NCBI GenBank assembly: GCA_037893245.1
Contig: JBAIAA010000700.1
Span: 1 to 64,000 of the forward strand
Origin: Crossaster papposus
Lineage: Eukaryota > Echinodermata > Asteroidea > Velatida > Solasteridae
Length of the DNA: 64,000 nt
Reading direction: 5' to 3'
In this document: positions 37,901-47,593 of the stretch, one piece after another
How positions within the stretch are numbered: position 1 is the first letter of the stretch
Layout of the letters: each line of letters opens with the position of its first letter
Made by a program: the position numbers and the translations under genes
Notes under the pieces: model-generated
What the model saw: only the letters and a program-made list of their open reading frames with translations
Database searches by the model: none
Told to the model about the DNA's origin: nothing

Positions 37901-39183
37901 ATCGTATTTTAGACTTTAGCATCACTGTGTACATGCTCTGGAAATATATTTGTTCTAATAGGAAGGCTAGGGTGTGACGTGTAATCGTGTACGGTGCATA
38001 CATAATCGACCCACATGAATTTTAATTAATTTTAATCGTGGGTGAACCATGTTTTAATTTTAAATTGGAAGATAGGGTGTGACATGTTCACTAAATGACT
38101 CGAATTAAGATGTTATCGAGCGGCCATTTAAAAAAAAAAAAGGGGAAAAAAAGGTCCTCCTCCTTTTAAAAAAAAAGGCAAGAATTCCACATCTGAACAT
38201 CATCCATGTTCCTGTGTAAAAAACCTATTAGTCCCGACAGTAAAAAGACTTAACTTTAGCGATAGGTTTCTCATTCCTAAACAGTAACTTTCAAATTTTT
38301 GCATCCTTTGTTGTAATAAAAAATGAGATTTCCTCAACATATACAGTACAACATGTGATGTTTGGATTTAAAGTCCCCACAATTGCCTGTTATAATACCT
38401 TATGTATGTACTTGTACAATTTGTTTTTTTAATTATTTTCCATTAGAAAAAAATCCTAATACTATAGGAAAAAGTATTTCAGTCTGAACTCTGGGGTTTC
38501 TAATATTTCAACAAAATTTCTAAAACTATTTTGCTGCAAGTGGAAGGTACTGAATGGGGTTAACAAACAAATCAATCAAAACTTGTAACCAATAATACTC
38601 TAAATAGTATAGGTCTAATTCGCGTGACTTTAACTTAAGCTTCAACTAGGGCTATAAGTAACAACAAGTTTTCTTACAAATTGGTCTGATTTCATCTAAA
38701 CTCCTTTTGTCTGCTCTTTCACCATTTTCTTGAAGCTATGGAAGGCAGTAAAAAGAAATAAAGTGAATAAAAACACAGTGGTTTCATGAATTCAATGAAT
38801 GTTTAACAAACTGACAGCGGTTGTGTACAAAGTCTATGGAGAGTCAAGAAATATTTCTTAACAAAATTAAAAATGTTCTTAGTCTCAGATTCATGTCTTT
38901 TCAAAATTTGTTCACTAATTGACCTTCATTGAGATGATGTAATATATAAAGAAGAAAAAATAGCGTCAGGTTGCAACATGTATTAGTGACACCAATTACA
39001 AAGATTTCTACAGCCGGCCGCGCAGTCGGTCGAGTTGAATCGAACTACATCATCATCATGAATGATCCTGTTCAAAGACCACGAATAATTATTTATACAT
39101 GTAGTACAAAAAACGGCCCTACCAGTTGCTTTTTCGTTGACGCTGTACAGTAAAGCTGGGGTTGAAATGTCTCTTGCGGACAT
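35000..39183 (-). CDS. EXOSC6: Exosome complex component MTR3-like (EXOSC6), six exons
   Basis: Minus-strand exons: 39183-39123, 38728-38678, 37724-37471, 36913-36853, 36303-36218 and 35218-35000, in frame throughout (243 codons plus TAA). The product is an RNase PH-fold subunit of the hexameric ring of the RNA exosome, a structural non-catalytic part in animals, acting in nuclear and cytoplasmic 3' RNA decay. Family signatures seen: [15 protein letters not shown] and [10 protein letters not shown] (strand 1-2), [53 protein letters not shown] and [10 protein letters not shown]. They line up in order with EXOSC6. The ATG at 39183 has an in-frame TAA 12 bp upstream. Exon 1 (start [13 protein letters not shown]) and exon 2 are short and rest on splice signals plus weak similarity. 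The last exon runs to a stop after [17 protein letters not shown] followed by GTAAAG could instead be a donor to an unseen exon, since the human protein (272 aa) has a longer C-terminus. A polyT-AG acceptor begins the last exon; one 6 bp further in is also possible. Confidence 0.88.
35378..36180. repeat. 54 bp minisatellite in the last EXOSC6 intron
   Basis: About 15 copies of a unit running ACCTTTACATCCACCCATTC to CAATGGTGTATCCT. The unit is 18 codons long, so it keeps a frame open over 267 codons on +, an artefact. A six-unit block (marker GCCGATGGTGTATCCTATC at 35560 and 35884) is duplicated with a 324 bp shift, exactly six units. The unit matches the right end of the MITE at 34665-34990. 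Confidence 0.95.
36983..37390. repeat. Dispersed repeat family D, copy 1
   Basis: Contains CTATGCTATATTGAGTTATG, GATTTGACAGTGGGGAATCG, ACCAAGTATTTTTTGCAAAA, CCTACCCAATAAATTATATA and GGAATCTGGAAATACCAATA. An inverted copy lies at 53767-54215 inside a myosin intron. Both copies sit in introns, and no ORF is present. Confidence 0.85.
37756..38180. repeat. MITE family E, copy 1, in EXOSC6 intron 2
   Basis: Starts AGGCCAAATAAAAAAATAAA and ACATGTTTAGCGTCACCGCC, and runs through CCGCCTCCTTTTTTC to TCCTCCTCCTTTTAAAAAAA. The right end is eroded. The element starts about 32 bp upstream (on the minus strand) of EXOSC6 exon 3. Confidence 0.8.
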
Positions 39184-39527
39184 GGAATTCGTTTATGGTC
39201 GACTGGCATTCTGACAAAATAGTAAGTCTTCACAATTTGGAACTTAAATTTTGCTGTTTTTTACCGTACACGTGCGGAAAGCGGAAGCTGACATCTTGAT
39301 ACAGCGCCCTCAACAGTTATGTACATGTATTTGTAAGTGTATTGACCTCAAAATGAACTTTTCGGGTCGTGATTTTTGTTCTAGCATGGTAAAGGCCAAC
39401 TACATGTATCATAACTGGGCGTATATAGATCACACTGAACGGAAGACACTTAGGTTCTCGGAACCTTGCTTTCCCTTAAATTAAACTCATCCCGACAATT
39501 AAAACTTGGAGTCCCAAAATAGTCAAT

Positions 39528-39993
39528 GAGGTGGGGTGGGGTGGGGTGAGGTGGGGTGGGGTGGGGTGGGGTGGGGTGGGGTGGGGTGGGGTGGGGTGGG
39601 GTGGGGTGGGGTGGGGTGGGGTGGGGTGGGGTGGGGTGGGGTGGGGTGGGGTGGGGTGGGGTGGGGTGGGGTGGGGTGGGGTGGGGTGGGGTGGGGTGGG
39701 GTGGGGTGGGGTGGGGTGGGGTGGGGTGGGGTGGGGTGGGGTGGGGTGGGGTGGGGTGGGGTGGGGTGGGGTGGGGTGGGGTGGGGTGGGGTGGGGTGGG
39801 GTGGGGTGGGGTGGGGTGGGGTGGGGTGGGGTGGGGTGGGGTGGGGTGGGGTGGGGTGGGGTGGGGTGGGGTGGGGTGGGGTGGGGTGGGGTGGGGTGGG
39901 GTGGGGTGGGGTGGGGTGGGGTGGGGTGGGGTGGGGTGGGGTGGGGTGGGGTGGGGTGGGGTGGGGTGGGGTGGGGTGGGGTGGGGTGGGGTG
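39528..39993 (+). repeat. (GGGGT)n array, ~93 copies
   Basis: A nearly perfect pentanucleotide run with one clear interruption (GGTGAGG near 39550), flanked by unique sequence. It opens all three + frames over hundreds of bases (repeating GWGGV), which is an artefact. Runs of four G every five bases are classic G-quadruplex substrates. It lies about 350 bp upstream of the EXOSC6 start codon, C-rich on that gene's coding strand. Confidence 0.98.
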
Positions 39994-40574
39994 CGTTTGC
40001 GAACGTAACTTGGATAGTTCGCTTAAGTGGAACTCACACCTGTCCTCCTAAGCCGTTTTCCAAACCCCAGCATAGGCCGATCACGTCCATTTCCGGCTCC
40101 ATCACCATAACCAAACTGTATGAACGTAGCCAAAACGGAGACGAAGTTATAGGGGCTTGGAAAACAGCCAACAACCCACCACGTGCACTTCATTGTTTTT
40201 TATAAGTGCGCCCTCAGGATTATAAATCAAACAACATTCGCTAAACCGGGAAAAACAGTAACAGTCAGTGATTCTGCACGAGTCTAATACGTAATTTTAA
40301 TAACAAAAGACAGAACCTATCGAACCATGTCTACACAGGTGATCAGGTTCAATTTGCCGTGCTATTTTTGTTCCGCTGTAGCCATTGCAAAGTTACACTA
40401 CTGATGTGTACATTATACCTGTTTCTCTTCCTCCATGATCGATAATATTATGTTAACATAATTGTTGGGTTCATTTTAATCACGATGTTAACTCAAACTA
40501 CGCAATCTTAGGAGACTTTGGATTCGTGATGATTGCTTCTTTGACTTGTTATCAGAACACAATTCGCCAGATTA

Positions 40575-40758
40575 CGGTAAACGCGCGCCGCGCCGATCCA
40601 CTATCTGGCTAATAATACGTGTACATGCATGACTCACGTACCTAAGTACCTGTACACTACGCGCCATTGGATAAGTGGATTGTAGTGCAGAAAGCGTCAT
40701 CGGGTGTCACCTAAAATCAGTTCACCGGGTGGAATTTGGTGGATTGTATCCTGGTAAG
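40575..40758 (+). promoter_or_regulatory. CpG-rich segment with CCAAT box and splice donor (possible 5' UTR exon)
   Basis: ACGCGCGCCGCGCCGATCC, then GCGCCATTGG (CCAAT core on +, 40671-40680), then a consensus donor CTG followed by GTAAGT at 40754. It could be a promoter and non-coding first exon for the myosin gene, whose exon 1 is preceded by an acceptor-like TTTTTTCAG ending at 47524. No direct proof. Confidence 0.3.
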
Positions 40759-41994
40759 TCTGCGGTGTTTTTGTATTTGCTTTTTTTATGATTTAATAAA
40801 GGGTCATCATTGTTTTAGCTCAATTTGCTCATTTTATAATTCAATAAAATGCCATCTTTGCTCATTAATTAAATAACGGGTCATCATTGTTTTTAAGGGG
40901 AAGGCCTATTATGGGGAAAATAAACTAATTTGTACGTGCTATTTTCCCATTGGCTTCAATCAACAGCATTAACAGTGACATGCTGACGTCATTGTAACGT
41001 CACAAAGGGGCAACATTTGACCTTAAAGTACGTCTGTGGCATTTGCCATTAATTTGATATGTTCATTTTAATCTCGTAGGGCCTATAGCATGGACCACGT
41101 ACTTTTATGTATTTATTCCTAACTCTCTGTATACAATTACTAAATGCACAAAACACAATTGTACGCGTATGTAAATTTCAATTGGACGTCAGAACAAAAC
41201 CGGTTTCTGTTCTGTTCAACAGGGGATCGTTTTGCAGGAAGGAAATGCTTGCGTTTCATGACGGCTAAGAGCCTTTTATCGATTCTACTATATTGTAGAC
41301 AATTATGTATAGGCCTACATGAATTTACATCGTGCATGCAAGATTATGTCGTATACATTACTGTAAAACGGGTACATGTACAACGTTTGGCCCGGCATGC
41401 ACTACGTTTCACTAATATTTACCCTATTTCTTCCATTTGTTTGTTTCATGTACACAGCCATTTTGTCTCTAAAAAGAAGATCTTGTTAAGAACGAAATAT
41501 AAGGCCTTCTTAACCTATTCAAGTATTATGTCAGGTCATTCCAACTAGTAAGCAGTTTGCAGCAGTTTTAATCTTATTCATTTTCGAAGATGGTTATAAT
41601 TTCGAATTTTGTTAGAAAAATACTCTCACACTGCACTCGACTCTCCATAGACTTTGTACACAACCAACGAAACGAAGTGACGGCAGGATACTCGTATGCA
41701 CATTATTTCCCCATTGAAATGGTTCCAAAGTTCAATAACATCTTTCGAAATTTGTTGAGTATTCATTCTTTACGTAATTCGATAATATGGTTGTCGATGA
41801 GTGGCTGGCCCTTGCAACCTACAAAATAAATCTGCCATTTTCGAGTGGCACATTCAAATGCGTAGCGTAAACTAAAAGCTAACTCCATGCTAATAAAAGC
41901 GACCACTAGTTAACCCCGATCGTTGAAGAACCAAAAATAATTCTTGAAGCCAGTTTAGAACACTCCAGGATCAAGCTGTAAGGGAGTTAAGTCA

Positions 41995-42300
41995 CTCCCG
42001 ACCCCCATTGACTCCGTGGGTTTTCCCCAGGATATTCTTCTGGGGTTTTCCTCCCACCTCTAAAACTGTACCTTCTTCTCATTGTCTTCTCTCTACTGAG
42101 GGCCCCAAATGATCAGCTCCTGCTGGATGGGTTTCCCTCATTAAAAACTTCTCTCTAACTGCCCATCTCTGTATGCTGTGCGCCGTTAGGCTGCCGCTAC
42201 CATGGTCTTCTCTTAAAAAGATGTAATTGCGCCTTGAGCACTCCACAGAGTGGATTTGGCGCTATATAAGTTACATAATTATTATTATTATTATTGTAAC
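41995..42300 (+). repeat. SINE-like element, 3' part
   Basis: Runs from CACTCCCGACCCCCATTGAC through GACTCCGTGGGTTTTCC, CCCACCTCTAAAACTGTACC and CATTGTCTTCTCTCTA to GCGCCTTGAGCACTCC, GGCGCTATATAAGT and an (ATT)n tail. The middle matches the inverted element at 55443-55662, which still has its tRNA-like head. Confidence 0.8.
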
Positions 42301-42637
42301 TCGCTTCAGAGGGTGAACACAAAAGATCGGTTTTTTTTAAGGCTTGTCGTTTAAAAGTTCGATCAAGGTCGTCACCTCAATTCACGTGGCAAATAAAGTT
42401 CTTCCTTTTACATGTCATGTATTTATACAAGAAATACACACAAGTTATATATGAAAGGACATACATGGTCAGTTCACTTCATTCTATACGTTTAGGATCG
42501 AAATTGTGAAATTTGTCCTTGTCCTTAGTACATGTACTTTCTATTTTGCTAGTATATGAAGAATTACTTTAAACGGTTTTTGCTTGATGGATAGGTAGTT
42601 TGCTATTCATAATCACTCTTGGATTCCAAATACATTG

Positions 42638-43110
42638 GGCCAAATTAAAAATAAAAAAATGTTTAGCGTCACCGCCCGCTTCCTTTTTGGGGGCCGCCTC
42701 CTTTTTTCCTTTTTTTTTACTTTTTGAAAAAAATGATAAATTTGACCATTTTGGCAACAACTTTTTTATTTATTTTTTAAGATAATAAAATTTTCAGATC
42801 GTAATTTAGACTTTAGCATCTCTGTGTACATGCTTTGGAAATATATTTTGTCTAATGGGAAGGCTAGAGTGTGACGTGTAGTCGTGTACGGTGCATACAT
42901 GATCGACCCACATGAATTTTAATTTTTAATCGTGGGTGAACCATGTTTTAATTTTAAATTGGAAGATATGGTGTGACATGTTCACAACATGACTCGAATT
43001 AAGATGTGTCGGGCGGCCATTTTGAAGGGGAAAAAAGAGAAAAAAAGGCCTCCTCCTTCCTTTAAAAAAAAAGGCATGACGCTAAACATGTTTTTTTTTG
43101 TATTTGGCCT
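42638..43110. repeat. MITE family E, copy 2
   Basis: Ends GGCCAAATTAAAAATAAAA with ATGTTTAGCGTCACCG and, on the right, TGACGCTAAACATGTTTTTT with TTTGGCC: terminal inverted repeats of about 35 bp. The interior matches 37756-38180 closely (AGGCTAGAGTGTGACGTGTA, GGTGCATACATGATCGACCC). Confidence 0.88.
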
Positions 43111-44250
43111 TAAGTAATTCATCATTATAAAATCATAGATGTTAGATGCAGCAGCGAATTCCAAAAGAACAAAATAAACCCACAATTATTGGCTAACACA
43201 TTTGTTTTACCACAAATTTGAATCCCTTTAAATAAAAAATGCAAAGTGTCACCATTAGACACACAGTTGTTTTCTCGTGAGCTTGGAAATTATGTCCCGT
43301 CATAAAAACATCACTCGTTCAATCAGAATAACCCCATACCTTATAAGCCGACTTTCATTGGCACGATTCGGCTTATTTATCGAACAATGCATGCAAATGC
43401 AACGTCACTAGAGGCACTGATCTGTGTCATTGCTTTTCATGTACAAATTCTACTTTTGATATTGAGTGTATTCAGCTATAAAGTATATGCACCACGAAAT
43501 GAGCGGAAAGTCGCACATGGCCAAAGCGAGTTATTGGCCGAAACGTCAATTTTTCAAGTGGGAGGTCGGTTTCGAGTTGTTAACGTTTTTACATACAAAA
43601 CCACCCTTCTTTATCATATCCCAAAATTGTATAGCTCAATTAAAACTCTAAAGTGTGTTTTTTTGGTGGCTGAATTGCACTGAGTGATAGTATAGTTGGC
43701 ACGGTTCACATACTGTGAACTCAGTTTTCTCCAAACAAGGGAGCATGACTTCAGCAATTTCAAAGGAGTATAGCGGCGGCTAGGAATAAGCTACAGCAAC
43801 ACACAATATATCATTTGAAAGCTGAGGACTTCCTCTATCTAGAAATGTAACAATGTCAATTTTGTTATTTTTGCGACTTTCCACCCATTTTGTGGTGATG
43901 TATTATAGACTATCTATTTTATTTTGAGAAAAATGAAATGCATTTATAAAGATTATTTGTTCTGCTGTTGTGTCGTTCTTCGGATATTCTACACCATGAA
44001 CACAGCACGATGCTAGTTTAATTACCTTAAGCCTACCGTGAAGACGGGCAAGTTTCATCCAAATAAGGGACACACCCTTCTCAAATTATCGGTTTAATTT
44101 CACTACATGTATTGATGAACATACAGGCATATCGCTATTGGCGCATTCACATGGGGGTACAAACATTTGAAAAATTTGATTTTCGTCGCGTTGGTGTAAT
44201 TTTCTGGTAAAGGTTTGCCGTAAAAATCGAAGTCACTAAAACTAACTAGT

Positions 44251-44583
44251 GTAGCGGTTCTTGTTGTAATTTTCAAGGCACTTAGGGAGCCTATATATAC
44301 CTAACCCGGTTTTTCTTTCAACCTTGTTCTATGGTTAAAATAACCCATAAGAAAATTTGACTAAGAAAAATACAAGCGTTAACGATAGTCGGATTCGAAC
44401 CACAGACCTTTCGATCCATAGCTCTCCTCTCTACCAACTATGCTATTGACGAGTTGGTTGAGGAAGCCGTTCTTAATTATGTATAGTTCTTTAATGTACA
44501 CGAGTTGCCGTTGCTCTTCTTAATTAATATACATTCAGGCACCACCCAGCTCCTGAAAAAAAATTAACAACGCGAGTCGCTAC
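44251..44583 (-). repeat. tRNA-derived element family F, copy 1 (minus)
   Basis: Read on minus: GTAGCGACTCGCG, then an A box TAGCATAGTTGGTAGAG, a B box GGTTCGAATCC, and an end AAGAACCGCTAC. The outer bases form a short inverted repeat (GTAGCG and CGCTAC). Copy 2, in the opposite orientation, is at 47148-47470. The tRNA-like part lacks a credible full cloverleaf. Confidence 0.8.
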
Positions 44584-45175
44584 ATCGGTTGTCTTCCGTA
44601 ATAATCTTTCCACGACTGTAATCTTGATCATACATTGTATGGTAAGTTATGGTTATACATGATGTACACATCAGTCAACTTCATAATGTGTGCGTCTGCG
44701 TGTTTTTATAAGCAGAGGTGGAAACTTCCTTATTTTTTGTTGGCATATAACGTACAGTACTGAAGTCACAATACATTCGGTGAAATACACGTACACACAG
44801 TGTGATTTTGTTGTTTTGTAAAGAAAGTGTGTAAACATTGGATGTTAAAAATAACTTGTCGGAGTGTGTGGTTTTGTTGTCACTTTTTCTTTCCTTTTAT
44901 AGACATAGGCTGGGGTGAACAATAACCTAAACACACGTGCGTCACGAGCGAGCTTGTTTCAATGGTCGCGCATATTTTGGAAGTACCTTACCGCGACAAC
45001 AATAGTGTCACACAAAATACTTTGTATAGTATTCGCTAAACCGTGAATGCCCGTATGATCGAGCCTCTGTCACGAAGGTTAAACATTTAAAGGGGTATAT
45101 CTTTTACAACTATCTAAACAGTAGGCAACGAGAGTATGGTTAAAAAACTTACTTGGTGTATAGATATATTAGGGA

Positions 45176-45271
45176 GTTTAGCAGCACGTTTCCCGCGAAC
45201 GTCAACGCGTAATTTCAGCTAAAATGTTTTGCGCACTTGCGTTTACGTTCGCGTAATAAGTGCTGCTAAAC
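45176..45271. repeat. Small palindromic element
   Basis: GTTTAGCAGCACGTTTCCCG and GCGAACGTCAACGC at the left pair with GCGTTTACGTTCGCG and AAGTGCTGCTAAAC at the right. About 96 bp in all, so it looks like a very short MITE. Confidence 0.75.
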
Positions 45272-45341
45272 CTCGCTAGTATTCAATGGCTCTAAACTTC
45301 TTGTGAAATAATTCCTTCTGGCATGCTGTCATTACAAAAAA

Positions 45342-45376
45342 GTCCAAAGATGCGTCCCAACGACGCATTTCTGGAC
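45342..45376. repeat. Short hairpin
   Basis: GTCCAAAGATGCGTC and GACGCATTTCTGGAC form a 15 bp stem with one or two mismatches around a CCAAC loop. Not followed by a T run in a way that suggests a Pol III terminator. Confidence 0.6.
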
Positions 45377-45465
45377 ATTTCATTGGTAATTGGTTAACAA
45401 AAATTGAAATGTCAGAATATTATTGTCTCGGACTATACAGCAATCACAGAGCTAAAAATTCGTCA

Positions 45466-45707
45466 GGGGCCAATTTCATAGAGCTGTTAAGCAGACAAAT
45501 TTGCTTAGCATGAAAATTCTTCCTTGTCAAAAACAGGTTTACAAACCAAATTTTTAGGCAGCGTATATTGTTTCTGACTTATATTCAGTTGGTTTTTGCT
45601 TAGCATGAAATGCATATGGAGTTTTGGCTGGCAACCTGTTATTCATGAGCAAGACTTGTTGGTGCTTAGCAAATTTTTGTGCTTAACAGCTCTATGAAAT
45701 TGGCCCC
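45466..45707. repeat. MITE family A, copy 4
   Basis: GGGGCCAATTTCATAGAGCT at the left and AGCTCTATGAAATTGGCCCC at the right are perfect 20 bp terminal inverted repeats. This is the best-preserved copy in the window. Confidence 0.9.
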
Positions 45708-46020
45708 TAGTTGGTATAGTCAAATCACAATTCTTTAGATTTTAAGGATGTATGCTTCAAAATAAATGCACAACTGACAAATGGTATACTCTTCCACTAT
45801 GGTATTATCTGGGGCTGTGACGTAATTGTTTTACACAATGAAAACAAATGCGTCATCCTGTTAAACTAATCCTGAGGTCTATAGCTCGGAGAGGCTTGCC
45901 AGCAGTAATAGGCTTTTTCGAGCCGCTGTGATCGGCGCGCTGCAGCGAAAACACTCCTACGTGCATATTTCGTGTATACACGGGCATGCATGTAGGCTCC
46001 AATTTTGGTGCGAAATACGG

Positions 46021-46079
46021 TACCCTCTGGAGACATGAACACAATGTGTACAATGGAGACAAAACGTCTCCAGAGGGTA
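46021..46079. repeat. Short inverted repeat
   Basis: TACCCTCTGGAGAC and GTCTCCAGAGGGTA are perfect 14 bp arms separated by about 31 bp. No neighbouring gene is evident. Confidence 0.8.
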
Positions 46080-47147
46080 AATTTCTATAGATGAATAGGT
46101 CTGGCCAATGGGAATTTCACGAATTAGATTTTTGGATTGTACTTAAATTACTCAAAGACTAGGTTTAGGGTGTGGGTTAGGGTTAGTGTTTGGGTTAGGG
46201 TATATTGGGTCGAAATTTCAACCCCCAAAAATAATTATGGTTAAAATGGGAGAATTTTGAAAAACGTGCTCGACTTTCTAACCATTTTGTACACGAGAAC
46301 AAAGCCATGTCTCCACAGTGATACAAAAATGCGAACGTGTGTTCCAACAGTTATAATACATTTGTACACGCATCCTTTAGTTAGCCATGATATCGCTGAC
46401 CAATTTTTCGAGATTCTTTTACAGAAGGCTTCTCCGTCATTGTACGCAAAATGCTAATATGTTTATATACCCAAAATGGCCAATTTCTTGTATTAATTTC
46501 GAAGCACGATACGTCGATATGATGGGTACGTGAACAATAAATTTCACAGGAGCTTTTTGTTTGTGAAGTACTACTCATGCAGCTAAAATTGATTCTAACC
46601 GAAAGATTAAAGTCGGCAAGTGCACACTAACCTGTTAATAAATAACCTGCTGTAATAACCGGTAACACGATTGATTTGGACTTTGTACCGCGCACGTCAT
46701 TATTACTGGCATGAATCGATGTATAGCATGAAATGGGCAGTGATAGAAATACTGTGACATTGTTTAATATCAGTTCACGTAGTGAAATAGGATTACTTCA
46801 GCGGTAGAGAATCTGCTACACATTCGATACACGAAGAGTATGGTGCTTATAAATGCAGCTGTTTAAGTGGTAATAAGTAGCATATACGTAATACATATAT
46901 AGGCCTAGGTAGGAAAATACCGTATTAATAACTGGGAAATATCGTCGGTATAGTCAACTAATTCTTGTTGCTTGACTTACCGTGCTTGATGTCATTATAA
47001 ACATAATTTACAGATATTTTCATGGTTTTTGTTTTTGAACTGCCACGGTTGTTGTGCATAATCCTATAGATATTTTCACGACAATAGTGATCAGTTTTGT
47101 ACGTTCGTTTCTGTTCCTGATCATGTGTGGTAACATCAACTGCAGGT

Positions 47148-47470
47148 GTAGCGATTCGCGAAAGAAAACCTTCAGAAGCTGGGTGGTACTTGAATGTATA
47201 TTCATGAGAAAGAGCAATGACGACTCGTATACATTAAAGAACTATACAAAATTATAAAGAAACGGTTTCCTCAACCAACTCGCCAATAGCATAGTTGGTA
47301 GAGAGGAGAGCTATGGATCAAAAGGTCTGTGGTTCGAATCTGACTAGCGTTAACGTTTGTCTTTTTCTTCGACAAATTTCGTATGGGTTATTTTAACCAT
47401 ATAACAAGATTGAAGGGAAAACAGGGTTAGAATACATAAGTGCCTTGAAAAATACATCAAGAACTGCGAC
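47148..47470 (+). repeat. tRNA-derived element family F, copy 2 (plus)
   Basis: Begins GTAGCGATTCGCG, carries the A box TAGCATAGTTGGTAGAG and B box GGTTCGAATCTG, and ends AAGAACTGCGAC. It is the inverted partner of 44251-44583 and ends about 125 bp before the myosin start codon. Confidence 0.8.
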
Positions 47471-47593
47471 ACTGGTCAGTTTTGAGTGACTTCCACATCA
47501 GTCACCGTTTGGTCATTTTTTCAGAGAGAAAACTTACTGACCGACGATCGTAGGTATTCCGACCGTACACGAGTCACACCGTGACCCGTTAGA

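Larger units (their letters stand above)
39184..47593. other. Intergenic region between divergent EXOSC6 and myosin genes
   Basis: Holds the GGGGT array (39528-39993), a CpG-richer segment ending in a consensus donor (40575-40758), a SINE (41995-42300), MITE family E copy 2 (42638-43110), an inverted pair of tRNA-like elements (44251-44583 and 47148-47470), hairpins at 45176, 45342 and 46021, and MITE family A copy 4. Nothing recognisable was seen in 40760-41990 except an inverted fragment of family C near 41640, and nothing in 43120-44240 or 46200-47140. Confidence 0.6.

Noticed and set aside
40051-40110. Alternative EXOSC6 exon 1 on the minus strand (MEPEMDVIGL then a GTGTGA donor)
   Set aside because: The donor is weak and the peptide does not resemble EXOSC6 N-termini; the 39183-39123 exon fits better in sequence and has a stop just upstream of its ATG.
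39531-40205. Glycine/tryptophan-rich open frames of 150-224 codons
   Set aside because: They are the three readings of the GGGGT pentanucleotide array, with no start context, splice signal or composition of a real protein.
41144-41548. 134-codon plus-strand ORF
   Set aside because: Composition is Cys/Tyr/Phe-rich like translated AT-rich non-coding DNA; no domain, repeat or splice support.
46160-46205. Interstitial telomere repeat
   Set aside because: Only a few irregular TTAGGG units (GGGTTAGGGTTAG) are present, too little to call a telomeric relic.
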